NCBI GenBank assembly: GCA_964605715.1
Contig: CAZSDV010000002.1
Location: 1 to 64,000 of the forward strand
Direction of reading: 5' to 3'
DNA from: JAPUME01 sp964605715
GTDB taxonomy: Bacteria; Acidobacteriota; Terriglobia; UBA7540; JAPUME01
Length of the DNA stretch: 64,000 nucleotides
Positions 58,201 through 64,000 of the stretch are shown here, piece by piece. The notes beneath the pieces were generated by a model that saw nothing but the letters and a program-made list of their open reading frames with translations, ran no database searches and was not told where the DNA came from. A program made the position numbers and the translations under genes. Numbering within the stretch: the first letter of the stretch is position 1; every line of letters starts with the position of its first letter.

Positions 58201-58322
58201 TTTTGAACATTCGTGCCTCGAGCATATCATTGATGCCAGAGGGATTAGAAAAAGACCTCAGCCAGCAGGATTTGGCTGACATACTTGCATTTCTGCAAGG
58301 AGGCACCCTCCATAACCATTGA
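55293..58322 (+). CDS. PVC-type dehydrogenase-like lipoprotein with HEAT repeats and heme domain
   Basis: 1009 residues. Lipoprotein signal (LFSSAIFFSGC, Cys19). The N-terminal beta-propeller (FRIEIFATEPHVIDPVELVFDEDGRAFVAEM; RLLEDFDKDGRVD) matches the PVC-type membrane-bound dehydrogenase domain family. The middle (about 450-850) is HEAT-like helical repeats. The C-terminal cytochrome domain has C886-G-A-C-H890 (RCGACHLPKK) and DPSQEIDPKYTNYIITTTDG, the Planctomycete-type heme-binding domain. Periplasm-facing oxidoreductase by architecture; substrate unknown, commonly guessed to be sugars. Divergent from the amidohydrolase. Confidence 0.92.
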   Translation: MRNSILLSLFSSAIFFSGCSVEDRSPGPLSPEQALKSFQIHPDFRIEIFATEPHVIDPVELVFDEDGRAFVAEMLDYPIDPVIGNPPRSRIRLLEDFDKDGRVDHSRIFAENLLQVTSMLPWKGGLIVTSAPDILYLKDTDGDLKADLRQVLFTGFSMGDPQARITNLRFGIDNWIYASNYGQPGTITSPAFPGAQSVSVFGADFRFQIDQGRFEAASGTAQFGLAIDDWGRRFITQNTVHVRHVVIPRRYLERNPYLSRGNTMQDISDHGRPTAQIFQLTSPQDWRKTRTQIRQRRFDELDVDRTEVVSGYFTGASGGTFYTGDTFLEKYRGNLFTGDVVGNLVHRDLIVPEGPIFRAERAPEERDREFLVSTDPWFRPCNFTTGPDGNLYMIDMYREFIETPASIPSSLLKNMNTFSGDELGRIYRIVRVDSPPVQPIEPRLSDTATQMLVRLLEQENNWWRITGHRMLLEKKDLSAIPVLRSLVQGNPPPTRVHALYILDAYSALDQQLVEVALGDPASGVRENALRLAENYPELETRVAEMTNDPSSRVALQLALSLGEFSGQESSKALTTLASRYGHDPWFQTAILSSKTGSSPQLLQAMLHQENFFVEPNSGKEKFLEELTAIIGARSEPQQVAQLINLLYQEQQLQAEAWQVAGLNGLARGLDLAGTHRSRIRVEDMVLTRWLQSGSEKVQVAALNLARHFTNSYLIAVSSRQAKDVSLPMERRRAAIQSLTGGELLNVQKVFEQLLDLEMDPELRKTLIFSLGQFDDPSVTDILISHWKRLSPNARKHVLDVLLGHQTHMLQLLEAIRDGRIERAALDPSRREKLLHHSDFKIKEQAARLFPSDEAPIDRPKPWENYRSVLDINGDSARGRPIFEERCGACHLPKKNKQVGPDLARVKGNTGAQLLQKILDPSQEIDPKYTNYIITTTDGLIHDGVIFSETPGTLTLWSGEEEDNAILRSNILNIRASSISLMPEGLEKDLSQQDLADILAFLQGGTLHNH

Positions 58323-58369
58323 TGGCCATCGAGACAATTTCTAATTTCAAGTAGCAAGGGAGGATAGCA

Positions 58370-59101
58370 GTGAACCTAAAAGGAAAAGGCGCAATAGTCA
58401 CCGGTGGTGGGAGTGGCATTGGACGGAGCATTGCCATATCGCTCGCAGCAGAAGGGTGCAAGGTTGTTGTTGCGGGACGGCGACAAGAACACCTACGCGC
58501 AACGGCTCAACTTTGGGCAGGTCAACCACAGATCCTTAATTTCCCCGTGGATGTAGCAGATCGCGAGAGCGTCAAGAAGCTTTTCATCTGGGCTGAGGAA
58601 CAACTGGACTCCATTGATATCTTGGTTAACTCCGCTGGGATAAATATTCAGAACCGTACTATGGCAGATGTTATACCAGAGGATTGGGATCGTGTTCTTG
58701 CCATCAACGCCACTGGTACGTTCAATTGCATCCATTCTGTTGTGGGGAAAATGCGTGAGCGCGGCGAAGGACTTATCATTAATATTTCCTCAGTTGCAGG
58801 AAAGCGCGCTTCTGCTCTTGGAGGGATTCCATACAATGCGTCTAAGTTTGCCATGACCGCGCTTGGGACGACAGTTGGACTTGAGGAGATGAAAAATGGC
58901 ATTCGAGTAACAAATATCTACCCCGGCGAGGTAGATACACCCATCTTAGAAAAACGCCCATCACCGGTGACCAACGAACACCGCTCCCGAATGTTAAAAG
59001 CTGAGGATGTTGCTGCTGCCGTTCTCATGGTTGCCCGCCTGCCAAACCGGGCACATGTTCCCGAGCTAGTCATTAAGCCAACTTACCAAGACTATGTGTA
59101 A
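58370..59101 (+). CDS. Short-chain dehydrogenase/reductase
   Basis: 243 residues; GTG start with a strong AGGGAGGA site. Classical SDR: cofactor motif TGGGSGIG (residues 11-18), AGRR after strand 2 (favours NADP(H)), NSAG, catalytic Ser140/141, Tyr155 and Lys159 (YNASK), then YPGEVDTP. Closest by feel to 3-oxoacyl-ACP reductase/sugar or sorbitol dehydrogenase-type SDRs. It lies between the PVC-type dehydrogenase and acetoacetyl-CoA synthetase on the same strand, so a 3-hydroxybutyrate dehydrogenase role is possible but not shown. Confidence 0.92.
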   Translation: MNLKGKGAIVTGGGSGIGRSIAISLAAEGCKVVVAGRRQEHLRATAQLWAGQPQILNFPVDVADRESVKKLFIWAEEQLDSIDILVNSAGINIQNRTMADVIPEDWDRVLAINATGTFNCIHSVVGKMRERGEGLIINISSVAGKRASALGGIPYNASKFAMTALGTTVGLEEMKNGIRVTNIYPGEVDTPILEKRPSPVTNEHRSRMLKAEDVAAAVLMVARLPNRAHVPELVIKPTYQDYV

Positions 59102-59148
59102 TAGGATCTATTCCCATCTTAAGAAGATCACCTTATCATGGGGGGCAA

Positions 59149-61104
59149 ATGGCTGAACCTCTTTGGCGTCCCTCGGAGTCTCGTGTGCGCAAGGCAAACC
59201 TGACAGCATTTACACGGGTGGCCGAGAAAGAGTGGGGGAAAAAATTTCCAAACTTTAAATCCCTATACCGTTGGTCGATTGAGGATCCTGAGGAGTTCTG
59301 GGTGTCCCTCTGGAATTTCTGCGACGTCGTTGCTAGCCGGAAGTGGGATAGGGTTCTGGCCGACGCAGATCGGATGCCAGGCTCAAAATGGTTTGAAGGA
59401 GCAAGACTGAACTTTGCTGAAAACCTCCTTCGGCGTCGGGACCAGCAGCCAGCCCTAATTTTCCGCTCGGAGAGAGGTGAGCGTCGCGAAATTTCCTACG
59501 CGCAACTTTATAACGACACAGCCCGACTGGCGCATTCCTTAAAGAGCCTTGGTGTCACCCAGGGAGACCGCGTAGTGGGCTTTCTCCCTAATATTCCAGA
59601 AACTATAATCGCCATGTTAGCAACGACTGCGCTTGGCGCCATATGGTCCAGCTGCTCGCCTGAGTTTGGCCTGCAGGGGGCACTTGACCGCTTCGGACAG
59701 ATTACTCCGAAGGTCCTTTTTACCGCTGAGGGATATGCCTATAACGGCAAGGCCATTGATTCGCTGAAACGCGTGGGTGGCATGGCGCGTAAAATTCCGA
59801 CGCTAAAGAACGTGGTGGTGATTCCATATCTGGAAACCAGCCCATCAATAAGTGAGATTCCTAACGCGATTTCCTGGCGAGAATTGGTGAGTGGAGAAGC
59901 AGTAGAGTTGCAATTTGAACAATTTCCGTTCAGCCATCCTGCCTATATTTTATATTCATCGGGTACAACAGGAGCTCCTAAGTGCATTGTTCACGGTGGG
60001 GGTGGAGCGCTACTCCAACACCTTAAAGAACACCGTCTTCACGCTGACCTCAAAGTGGGAGAGCGGATATTTTATTTCACAACGTGCGGCTGGATGATGT
60101 GGAACTGGATGGTAAGTGCGCTTGCTAGCGAAGCCACTATAATCCTATATGAGGGATCGCCAATGTTTCCAACACCTCAGGTGCTTTTCGATATTGCTGC
60201 TGAAGAACAGATAAATGTTTTTGGAACTAGTGCCGGATATCTGTCAGCTATTCAAAAAGCCAGGCTTGAACTACATCGCACTCACGACCTTTCGGCCCTG
60301 AAAGCAATATTATCCACCGGCTCACCTCTTGCTCCACGAACTTTTGATTACGTTTATGAGAAGATTAAAGCAGACTTGCAATTGGCTTCAATCAGCGGCG
60401 GCACCGACATCGTAGCCTCCTTTGCTGGAGGCAATCCTACCGGAGCAGTATACCGCGGCGAACTTCAGACTCGGACACTGGGAATGAAAGTAGAGATCTT
60501 TAACGAAAAAGGACAATCAATTCGAGGACAGAAAGGGGAGCTAGTTTGCACGGCCCCGTTTCCTTCCATACCAGTAGGATTCTGGGACGATGCAGGAGAG
60601 AAGAAATTCAGGGCTGCCTACTTTGAACATTACCCCAATGTGTGGAGGCACGGTGACTACGCCGAGCTTACGGAGCACGATGGTATGATCATCTACGGGC
60701 GCTCTGATGCAGTACTCAACCCGCATGGGGTTCGTATCGGGACAGCGGAAATTTACCGGCAAGTGGATGAATTGGATGAAGTGTTAGAAGGCCTTGTCGT
60801 TGGGCAGGAATGGGAGGGGGATGTGCGAATTGTCCTTTTCGTTCTCTTGCGTCCGGGACTAATCCTAGATGAAAGATTGAGCCAAAAAATTAATGATCAG
60901 ATTCGTATCAATGCCTCGCTTCGACACGTTCCGGCCAAGGTAATTCAGGTCCCTGACATTCCCCGAACGCAAAGCGGTAAGATTGTTGAACTTGCAGTCC
61001 GGGAGGTGATCCATAACCGCCCCATTGATAATCAAGTGAAGGCCGCACTCGCCAACCCTCAGGCACTAGAATTTTTTAAGGATCTAAAAGAGCTTAAAGA
61101 TTAG
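59149..61104 (+). CDS. Acetoacetyl-CoA synthetase
   Basis: 651 residues, full length for the acetoacetate--CoA ligase subgroup of ANL enzymes. N-terminal SLYRWSIEDPEEFWVSLWNF and GSKWFEGARLNFAENLLRR are typical of this group. AMP-binding motif YSSGTTGAPKCIVHGGGG, then TTCGWMMWNWMVSAL, SGGTDIVASFAGG, and the C-terminal hinge YGRSDAVLNPHGVRIGTAEIYR with catalytic Lys in SGKIVELAVRE. It activates acetoacetate with ATP and CoA. With the upstream SDR it could serve ketone-body or PHB-derived carbon. Confidence 0.93.
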   Translation: MAEPLWRPSESRVRKANLTAFTRVAEKEWGKKFPNFKSLYRWSIEDPEEFWVSLWNFCDVVASRKWDRVLADADRMPGSKWFEGARLNFAENLLRRRDQQPALIFRSERGERREISYAQLYNDTARLAHSLKSLGVTQGDRVVGFLPNIPETIIAMLATTALGAIWSSCSPEFGLQGALDRFGQITPKVLFTAEGYAYNGKAIDSLKRVGGMARKIPTLKNVVVIPYLETSPSISEIPNAISWRELVSGEAVELQFEQFPFSHPAYILYSSGTTGAPKCIVHGGGGALLQHLKEHRLHADLKVGERIFYFTTCGWMMWNWMVSALASEATIILYEGSPMFPTPQVLFDIAAEEQINVFGTSAGYLSAIQKARLELHRTHDLSALKAILSTGSPLAPRTFDYVYEKIKADLQLASISGGTDIVASFAGGNPTGAVYRGELQTRTLGMKVEIFNEKGQSIRGQKGELVCTAPFPSIPVGFWDDAGEKKFRAAYFEHYPNVWRHGDYAELTEHDGMIIYGRSDAVLNPHGVRIGTAEIYRQVDELDEVLEGLVVGQEWEGDVRIVLFVLLRPGLILDERLSQKINDQIRINASLRHVPAKVIQVPDIPRTQSGKIVELAVREVIHNRPIDNQVKAALANPQALEFFKDLKELKD

Positions 61105-61183
61105 AAAAACCTAACAAATAAGGTAGTTATTTGCCAAGTTGACGTGCGGAAGACTGCAAACGAATAGGTCCTGTCTCGTTCAT

Positions 61184-61387
61184 CTAGAGGCGTTCCACAT
61201 TCTCCGCCTGCAGACCTTTGGGCCCCTTGGTGACCTCAAAGCTTACGCTCTCCCCTTCTTGAAGAGAACGGTAGCCTTCACCTTGAATGGCCGAAAAATG
61301 AACAAAAACGTCGTCCCCATTTTCGCGGCCGATAAACCCATAACCTTTAGAGGCATTAAACCACTTAACAGTTCCTTGTTCCTTCAT
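61184..61387 (-). CDS. Cold-shock protein (CspA family), copy 2
   Basis: 67 residues, one cold-shock domain with RNP1 KGYGFIG and RNP2 DVFVHFSAI. It differs from copy 1 at about 14 of 67 aligned positions, mostly near residues 10-20 and 36-46, and many synonymous sites differ. The block coding for [11 protein letters not shown] is nearly identical at DNA level. Its leader from 20 bp upstream of the ATG outward is the 262-bp repeat. Ribosome site AAAAAGGA. No hairpin terminator recognised downstream, unlike copy 1. Confidence 0.97.
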   Translation of the reverse strand: MKEQGTVKWFNASKGYGFIGRENGDDVFVHFSAIQGEGYRSLQEGESVSFEVTKGPKGLQAENVERL

Positions 61388-61406
61388 GCCCTAGCATTCC
61401 TTTTTC

Positions 61407-61668
61407 CAATTTGGCAATTCGTATTAAGGTTGCAGGCATTCACCGGACGACCCGCTGTAATACCGCAGGTCACAAAAGGGAGGAGCAATAGAAGGAACTA
61501 CTCTTAAATCTGATGTGATGCTCATCGGAATTACAACAACAAACTGCAGGCGCATTATAACACAACTATTTTATGGGGGAGTGAGGAAACTCTATGAGTA
61601 ACTTAACAATGCTGATGAAGGCATTAAGATATCATAATTCTTTTTCTAGCTAACTAGGTCTGGTTGAC
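61407..61668 (-). repeat. 262-bp leader repeat, copy 2 (upstream of second cold-shock gene)
   Basis: Reverse complement is identical to 43398-43659. On the minus strand it holds the extended -10 promoter (61552-61560) and the 5' leader of cold-shock gene 2. The remaining 61669-61838 holds no recognised gene, only presumed upstream sequence for yggX. Confidence 0.95.
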
Positions 61669-61838
61669 AACCTAGTTCTGCTTGGATAATTGCCCTCGCT
61701 GCATTTATCAGGTTTTGGACTGCAAGATGGAGTTATACCGGTAGATGTCATTTAGGAGAAGCAGTAAGCTCGCCATGGGTTGCATTCGAGCAAAACATGA
61801 GTAATCATCGGTGCAGTTAGACACTCGGAGGAAAACAC

Positions 61839-62156
61839 ATGGGTTGCTCAACGCCAAATATACCGAGTCCTCCTGCCCCAGGGCAGCGGGTGGTCAAATG
61901 CGTCAAATTCCAGAAAGAACTTCCAGGACTGGACGCACCCCCCTGGCCAGGAGAGTTAGGTAAGCGGCTCTTCGAAAACGTATCTGCTCAAGCCTGGGAC
62001 TTATGGAAAGAACACGCCAAGATGGTGCTAAACGAATATCGAATAGCTCCTTGGACCAAAGAAGGGAGGGAGATGATTCAGGACCAACTGGAGAAATTTT
62101 TCTTCGGCGAAGGTGCTGCGCTTCCTCCAGGTTATGTTCCTCAGCAAGCTAAATAG
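61839..62156 (+). CDS. yggX: Probable Fe(2+)-trafficking protein YggX
   Basis: 105 residues. VKCVKFQKELPGLDAPPWPGELGKRLFENVSAQAW, at about residues 19-53, followed by LNEYRIAPW and EKFFFGEG, is the YggX signature, including the single conserved Cys of the KCVKFQ motif. YggX protects iron-sulfur clusters from oxidation and may handle iron. The N-terminal ~18 residues (MGCSTPNIPSPPAPGQRV) are extra compared with family members. The ATG has a GGAGG site, so I keep it, but a GTG inside is possible. Confidence 0.93.
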   Translation: MGCSTPNIPSPPAPGQRVVKCVKFQKELPGLDAPPWPGELGKRLFENVSAQAWDLWKEHAKMVLNEYRIAPWTKEGREMIQDQLEKFFFGEGAALPPGYVPQQAK

Positions 62157-62239
62157 TAAGACCAAATAGTTGACGTACATAAACTGACCGCTTTCCTCAC
62201 AACCGTATTGGGTGGGTTGTTTGTTCTGAGGAAAAAAGT

Positions 62240-63541
62240 TCACACTATAGGCAAGGTAGGGCTTATTCGAAATCGGAGTTTTTCTTGCGCTCTACGGAGA
62301 TGCCTTTCAACCTCTGTCGGTGAGCCAGCCTGGGCAAAGATAAAACCTAGGTAGCTCGCACCTTCAGGAAGAGGAACTAGCCGCTGCTGGGTTTTCGCAG
62401 TAATGCGGATCTCCTTGATCCCTGTGGCTTGGCATGCTTCCTCCTCACCTTCTACCCCTTCATAAAACCCTTCACGAGGAATCGGGATCATCATTACTCC
62501 AGAAGCGGTGCTCACTCGGCTAACTTTTGATATGTCCTCACCAAGACCCTGTCGGATTATCAACTCTTCAAGTGAAAGTTGTTGCATTTCCCGCTCGAAG
62601 AGAAGCGAGCGAGCGCAAAGCCCTCCAATTGAACGGGCTGCCACTTCAAGGATCCAAACTCCCTCCTCATTCAACCTTACCTCAGCATGGAGAGGACCAT
62701 GCGATATGCCTATCTTCTCTGATGCTTCCTGGACAGCCTGGATAATTCTTTGCTGAGAATCCTGCGGGAGCCTTGAAGGGGTGACGTATAGAGTTTCTTC
62801 GAAATAGGGACCCTGGAGCGAGTCGGGCTTATCAAATAGTGCCAGAACTTTCAGCTTGCCTTGTGTGACCATTCCTTCTAGGGCATATTCGGAACCAGGA
62901 ATAAACTTTTCCACTTGAAGAAACCGGCTTGTCTCCTCACCTAGTACCTGCACACTTGGCGATAGAAGCAGCGATCTAATCCTGTTAAAGGATTCCACGA
63001 ATTCACGACTGCTATTAGCTCGAATCACTCCGCGGCTGCCCGATAGTGCTAGAGGCTTAAGTACGCATGGAAACTCAACTTGAGAGGTAAGGCTGCCAGG
63101 ATTCTCATCTATAGAAAATCTTCGAAAGGATGGGATCTTGAGGCCTGCAGATTTGAGCCGCACGCGAGCTTGGTATTTATCCCGACAAACCTCTACCGCG
63201 TCAGGAGAATTGTATGTCAAGCCTAGCTGGCGACATGCATGTGCAGCGGTAACCGTGGCCCGGTCACCAAGGGCTACCACCGCGTCAACGGGGTAGCTTC
63301 GTGCATACTCAATAATAGCTTGAGCGGATTCACAGGGATTCTCAAATCGCAGAGCAAGAGCACCATCCCGCCACGGATCGTCAAGCTTCCAGCAGCGGTC
63401 TGAACCAAAGGCCACCCTGAGATCTAACTTTTCTGCCGCCTCGACAAAAGCACGAGTCTGGTACCCCGTGGTGGTACACAAAAGAAGTAATCTCTTCTGT
63501 CGTATTTTTTGTGTGGCATGTTGAGGAATCTTAGAGTGCAT
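62240..63541 (-). CDS. ATP-grasp domain protein
   Basis: 433 residues. N-terminal pre-ATP-grasp Rossmann-like domain (RLLLLCTTTGYQTRAFVEAAEKLD; DAVVALGDRATVTAAHACRQLGL), then ATP-grasp (CRDKYQARVRLKSAGLKIP, FPCVLKPLALSGSRGVIRAN, EKFIPGSEYALEGM, HAEVRLNEEGVWILEVAARSIGG) with the expected Mg/ATP residues near the end. This class joins a carboxylate to an amine or thiol (carnosine synthase/biotin carboxylase-like), substrate unknown. It starts 41 bp after the radical SAM selenoprotein gene on the same strand and is probably co-transcribed with it. Confidence 0.88.
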   Translation of the reverse strand: MHSKIPQHATQKIRQKRLLLLCTTTGYQTRAFVEAAEKLDLRVAFGSDRCWKLDDPWRDGALALRFENPCESAQAIIEYARSYPVDAVVALGDRATVTAAHACRQLGLTYNSPDAVEVCRDKYQARVRLKSAGLKIPSFRRFSIDENPGSLTSQVEFPCVLKPLALSGSRGVIRANSSREFVESFNRIRSLLLSPSVQVLGEETSRFLQVEKFIPGSEYALEGMVTQGKLKVLALFDKPDSLQGPYFEETLYVTPSRLPQDSQQRIIQAVQEASEKIGISHGPLHAEVRLNEEGVWILEVAARSIGGLCARSLLFEREMQQLSLEELIIRQGLGEDISKVSRVSTASGVMMIPIPREGFYEGVEGEEEACQATGIKEIRITAKTQQRLVPLPEGASYLGFIFAQAGSPTEVERHLRRAQEKLRFRISPTLPIV

Positions 63542-63547
63542 CGTGTT

Positions 63548-63562
63548 GGCAAGATTCTTGCC
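63548..63562. repeat. Short perfect dyad between selenoprotein and ATP-grasp genes
   Basis: GGCAAGA-T-TCTTGCC, a 7-bp perfect dyad with a one-base centre, just upstream of the ATP-grasp start. It could be an operator or an accidental palindrome. Confidence 0.4.
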
Positions 63563-63582
63563 TGCCCCCTGCTATCGCACAT

Positions 63583-64000
63583 TCAGAAAAGAGCAACCTG
63601 CTCTTCGGTAGGCTCAGCTCAGCAATACCAAGGTTCATCCATATATGGAATCGCCGCCCGAGACAACGGCACCTGTGACACGCAAGGTTCACGAAGATTT
63701 TCCTCGGTGCCATCATTAGTACGGTTCCAAATTGCACTGAAAATTTCCCGCCGACTTGAGTTCCTTGCCTTCCCTTCCTTGATCAGCTTCAAAACATCAG
63801 CTTGCAAACTCTCTACTTGCGATTCAGAATTTTTCCAGCGGTAGCTAAGAGCTACTGAATCAAATCCCTCCAAAATACTTAATGTCTCCGAAAATTCAAG
63901 TAGCTTTGAGCCAGCTGGAATTAAGAGTCGGATAGCTAATTGAATAGGCGCAACATTTTCCACCAGGTCAAGTTCTAGTAAATCGTTAAGAAGCTTTTGA
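63583..64000 (-). CDS. Radical SAM selenoprotein, CUAEP-tail type (5' part outside window)
   Basis: The frame is open from the right edge to an in-frame TGA at 63619-63621. Reading that TGA as selenocysteine continues the protein 12 residues to a real stop at 63583-63585, ending EPWYC-U-AEPTEEQVALF. The visible C-terminal ~138 residues include ENVAPIQLAIRLLIPAGSKLL and VALSYRW, which I recognise from a B12-binding radical SAM family named for its CUAEP/CCAEP tail. A SECIS-type hairpin follows the TGA at the right distance. The radical SAM CxxxCxxC core is outside the window, so the enzyme class is inferred from the tail and the C-terminal region. The reaction is unknown. Confidence 0.85.
63586..63606 (-). 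promoter_or_regulatory. Bacterial SECIS element
   Basis: Minus-strand RNA directly after the UGA: 12-nt spacer, then GAAGAGC - AGGUU - GCUCUUUUC. The upper stem is six to seven pairs and the apical loop AGGUU carries the G-U that bacterial SelB recognises. In E. coli fdhF the spacer from UGA to the upper stem is about 11 nt and the loop is AGGUCU, so the geometry matches closely. The hairpin overlaps the end of the coding region, as is normal in bacteria. Confidence 0.85.

Noticed and set aside
62192..62234. Interrupted inverted repeat between convergent yggX and the ATP-grasp gene, considered as a bidirectional terminator
   Set aside because: The stem is bulged and no T-run follows on either strand, so it does not meet the intrinsic terminator pattern.

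Overview
This 64 kb window looks like a chromosomal piece of an uncultivated diderm bacterium. I place it most probably in Acidobacteriota, as an inference from gene content with no phylogenetic marker tested. The diderm call rests on lpxB (lipid A), a TonB-dependent receptor with an N-terminal carboxypeptidase-regulatory-like domain, and many exported lipoproteins and Tat substrates. The Planctomycetes-style modules (DUF1501, DUF1549/DUF1553, sulfatase, PVC-type dehydrogenase/cytochrome) also occur in Acidobacteriota. I see no transposase, integrase, phage gene, CRISPR array or rRNA.

Layout. 1-4 kb (minus): 3' part of a division/cell-wall cluster, murG-murC-murB-ftsQ. 4-8 kb (minus): TetR regulator, argJ, GNAT acetyltransferase. 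8-15.8 kb (plus): moaA, nadA, DUF2203, thiC, an orphan nuoB, a Rieske ferredoxin, mutM, a ROK kinase and a small membrane protein. 16-20.8 kb (minus): a DUF1501 / PSCyt1-DUF1549-LamG-DUF1553 pair. 21-23 kb (plus): an exported metallo-beta-lactamase-fold protein and a MidA-type methyltransferase. 23-30 kb (minus): M1-like peptidase with TPR tail, lpxB, and two ABC half-transporters that look like a heterodimeric exporter. 30-36.5 kb (minus): 4.5S RNA (ffs)-dnaX-ybaB-recR-korA-korB, with tRNA-Arg(ACG) on the plus strand. 36.6-43.4 kb: sulfatase, PhoD-like phosphatase, NHL/PAL-like lipoprotein, ceramidase-like Tat protein. 43.4-47.5 kb: cold-shock gene, FKBP, pentaheme cytochrome and PQQ dehydrogenase. 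47.6-54.2 kb (plus): a complete B12 scavenging locus (cobalamin riboswitch, btuF, ATP:corrinoid adenosyltransferase, a second riboswitch-like leader, TonB receptor, btuC, btuD). 54.3-61.1 kb: amidohydrolase, large cytochrome/HEAT dehydrogenase-like lipoprotein, SDR, acetoacetyl-CoA synthetase. 61.2-64 kb: second cold-shock gene, YggX, an ATP-grasp protein and the 3' end of a radical SAM gene.

Most notable points. (1) The gene running off the right edge appears to be a selenoprotein. An in-frame UGA at 63619-63621 is followed by a bacterial-type SECIS hairpin, and reading it as Sec gives a C-terminal Cys-Sec-Ala-Glu-Pro tail. This matches what I recall as the CUAEP/CCAEP-tail radical SAM family. 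(2) The two cold-shock genes at 43.7 and 61.2 kb carry a 262-bp promoter/5'UTR block that is base-for-base identical between them, although their coding sequences have diverged. The two blocks form a long inverted repeat around about 17.7 kb. (3) The B12 locus carries one canonical and one diverged cobalamin riboswitch. Together with the Sec-containing radical SAM protein (whose family I recall as having a B12-binding domain), it suggests an organism that relies on imported corrinoids.

Starts were moved from the longest open frame where a ribosome binding site or family alignment argued for it. Each such case is noted.
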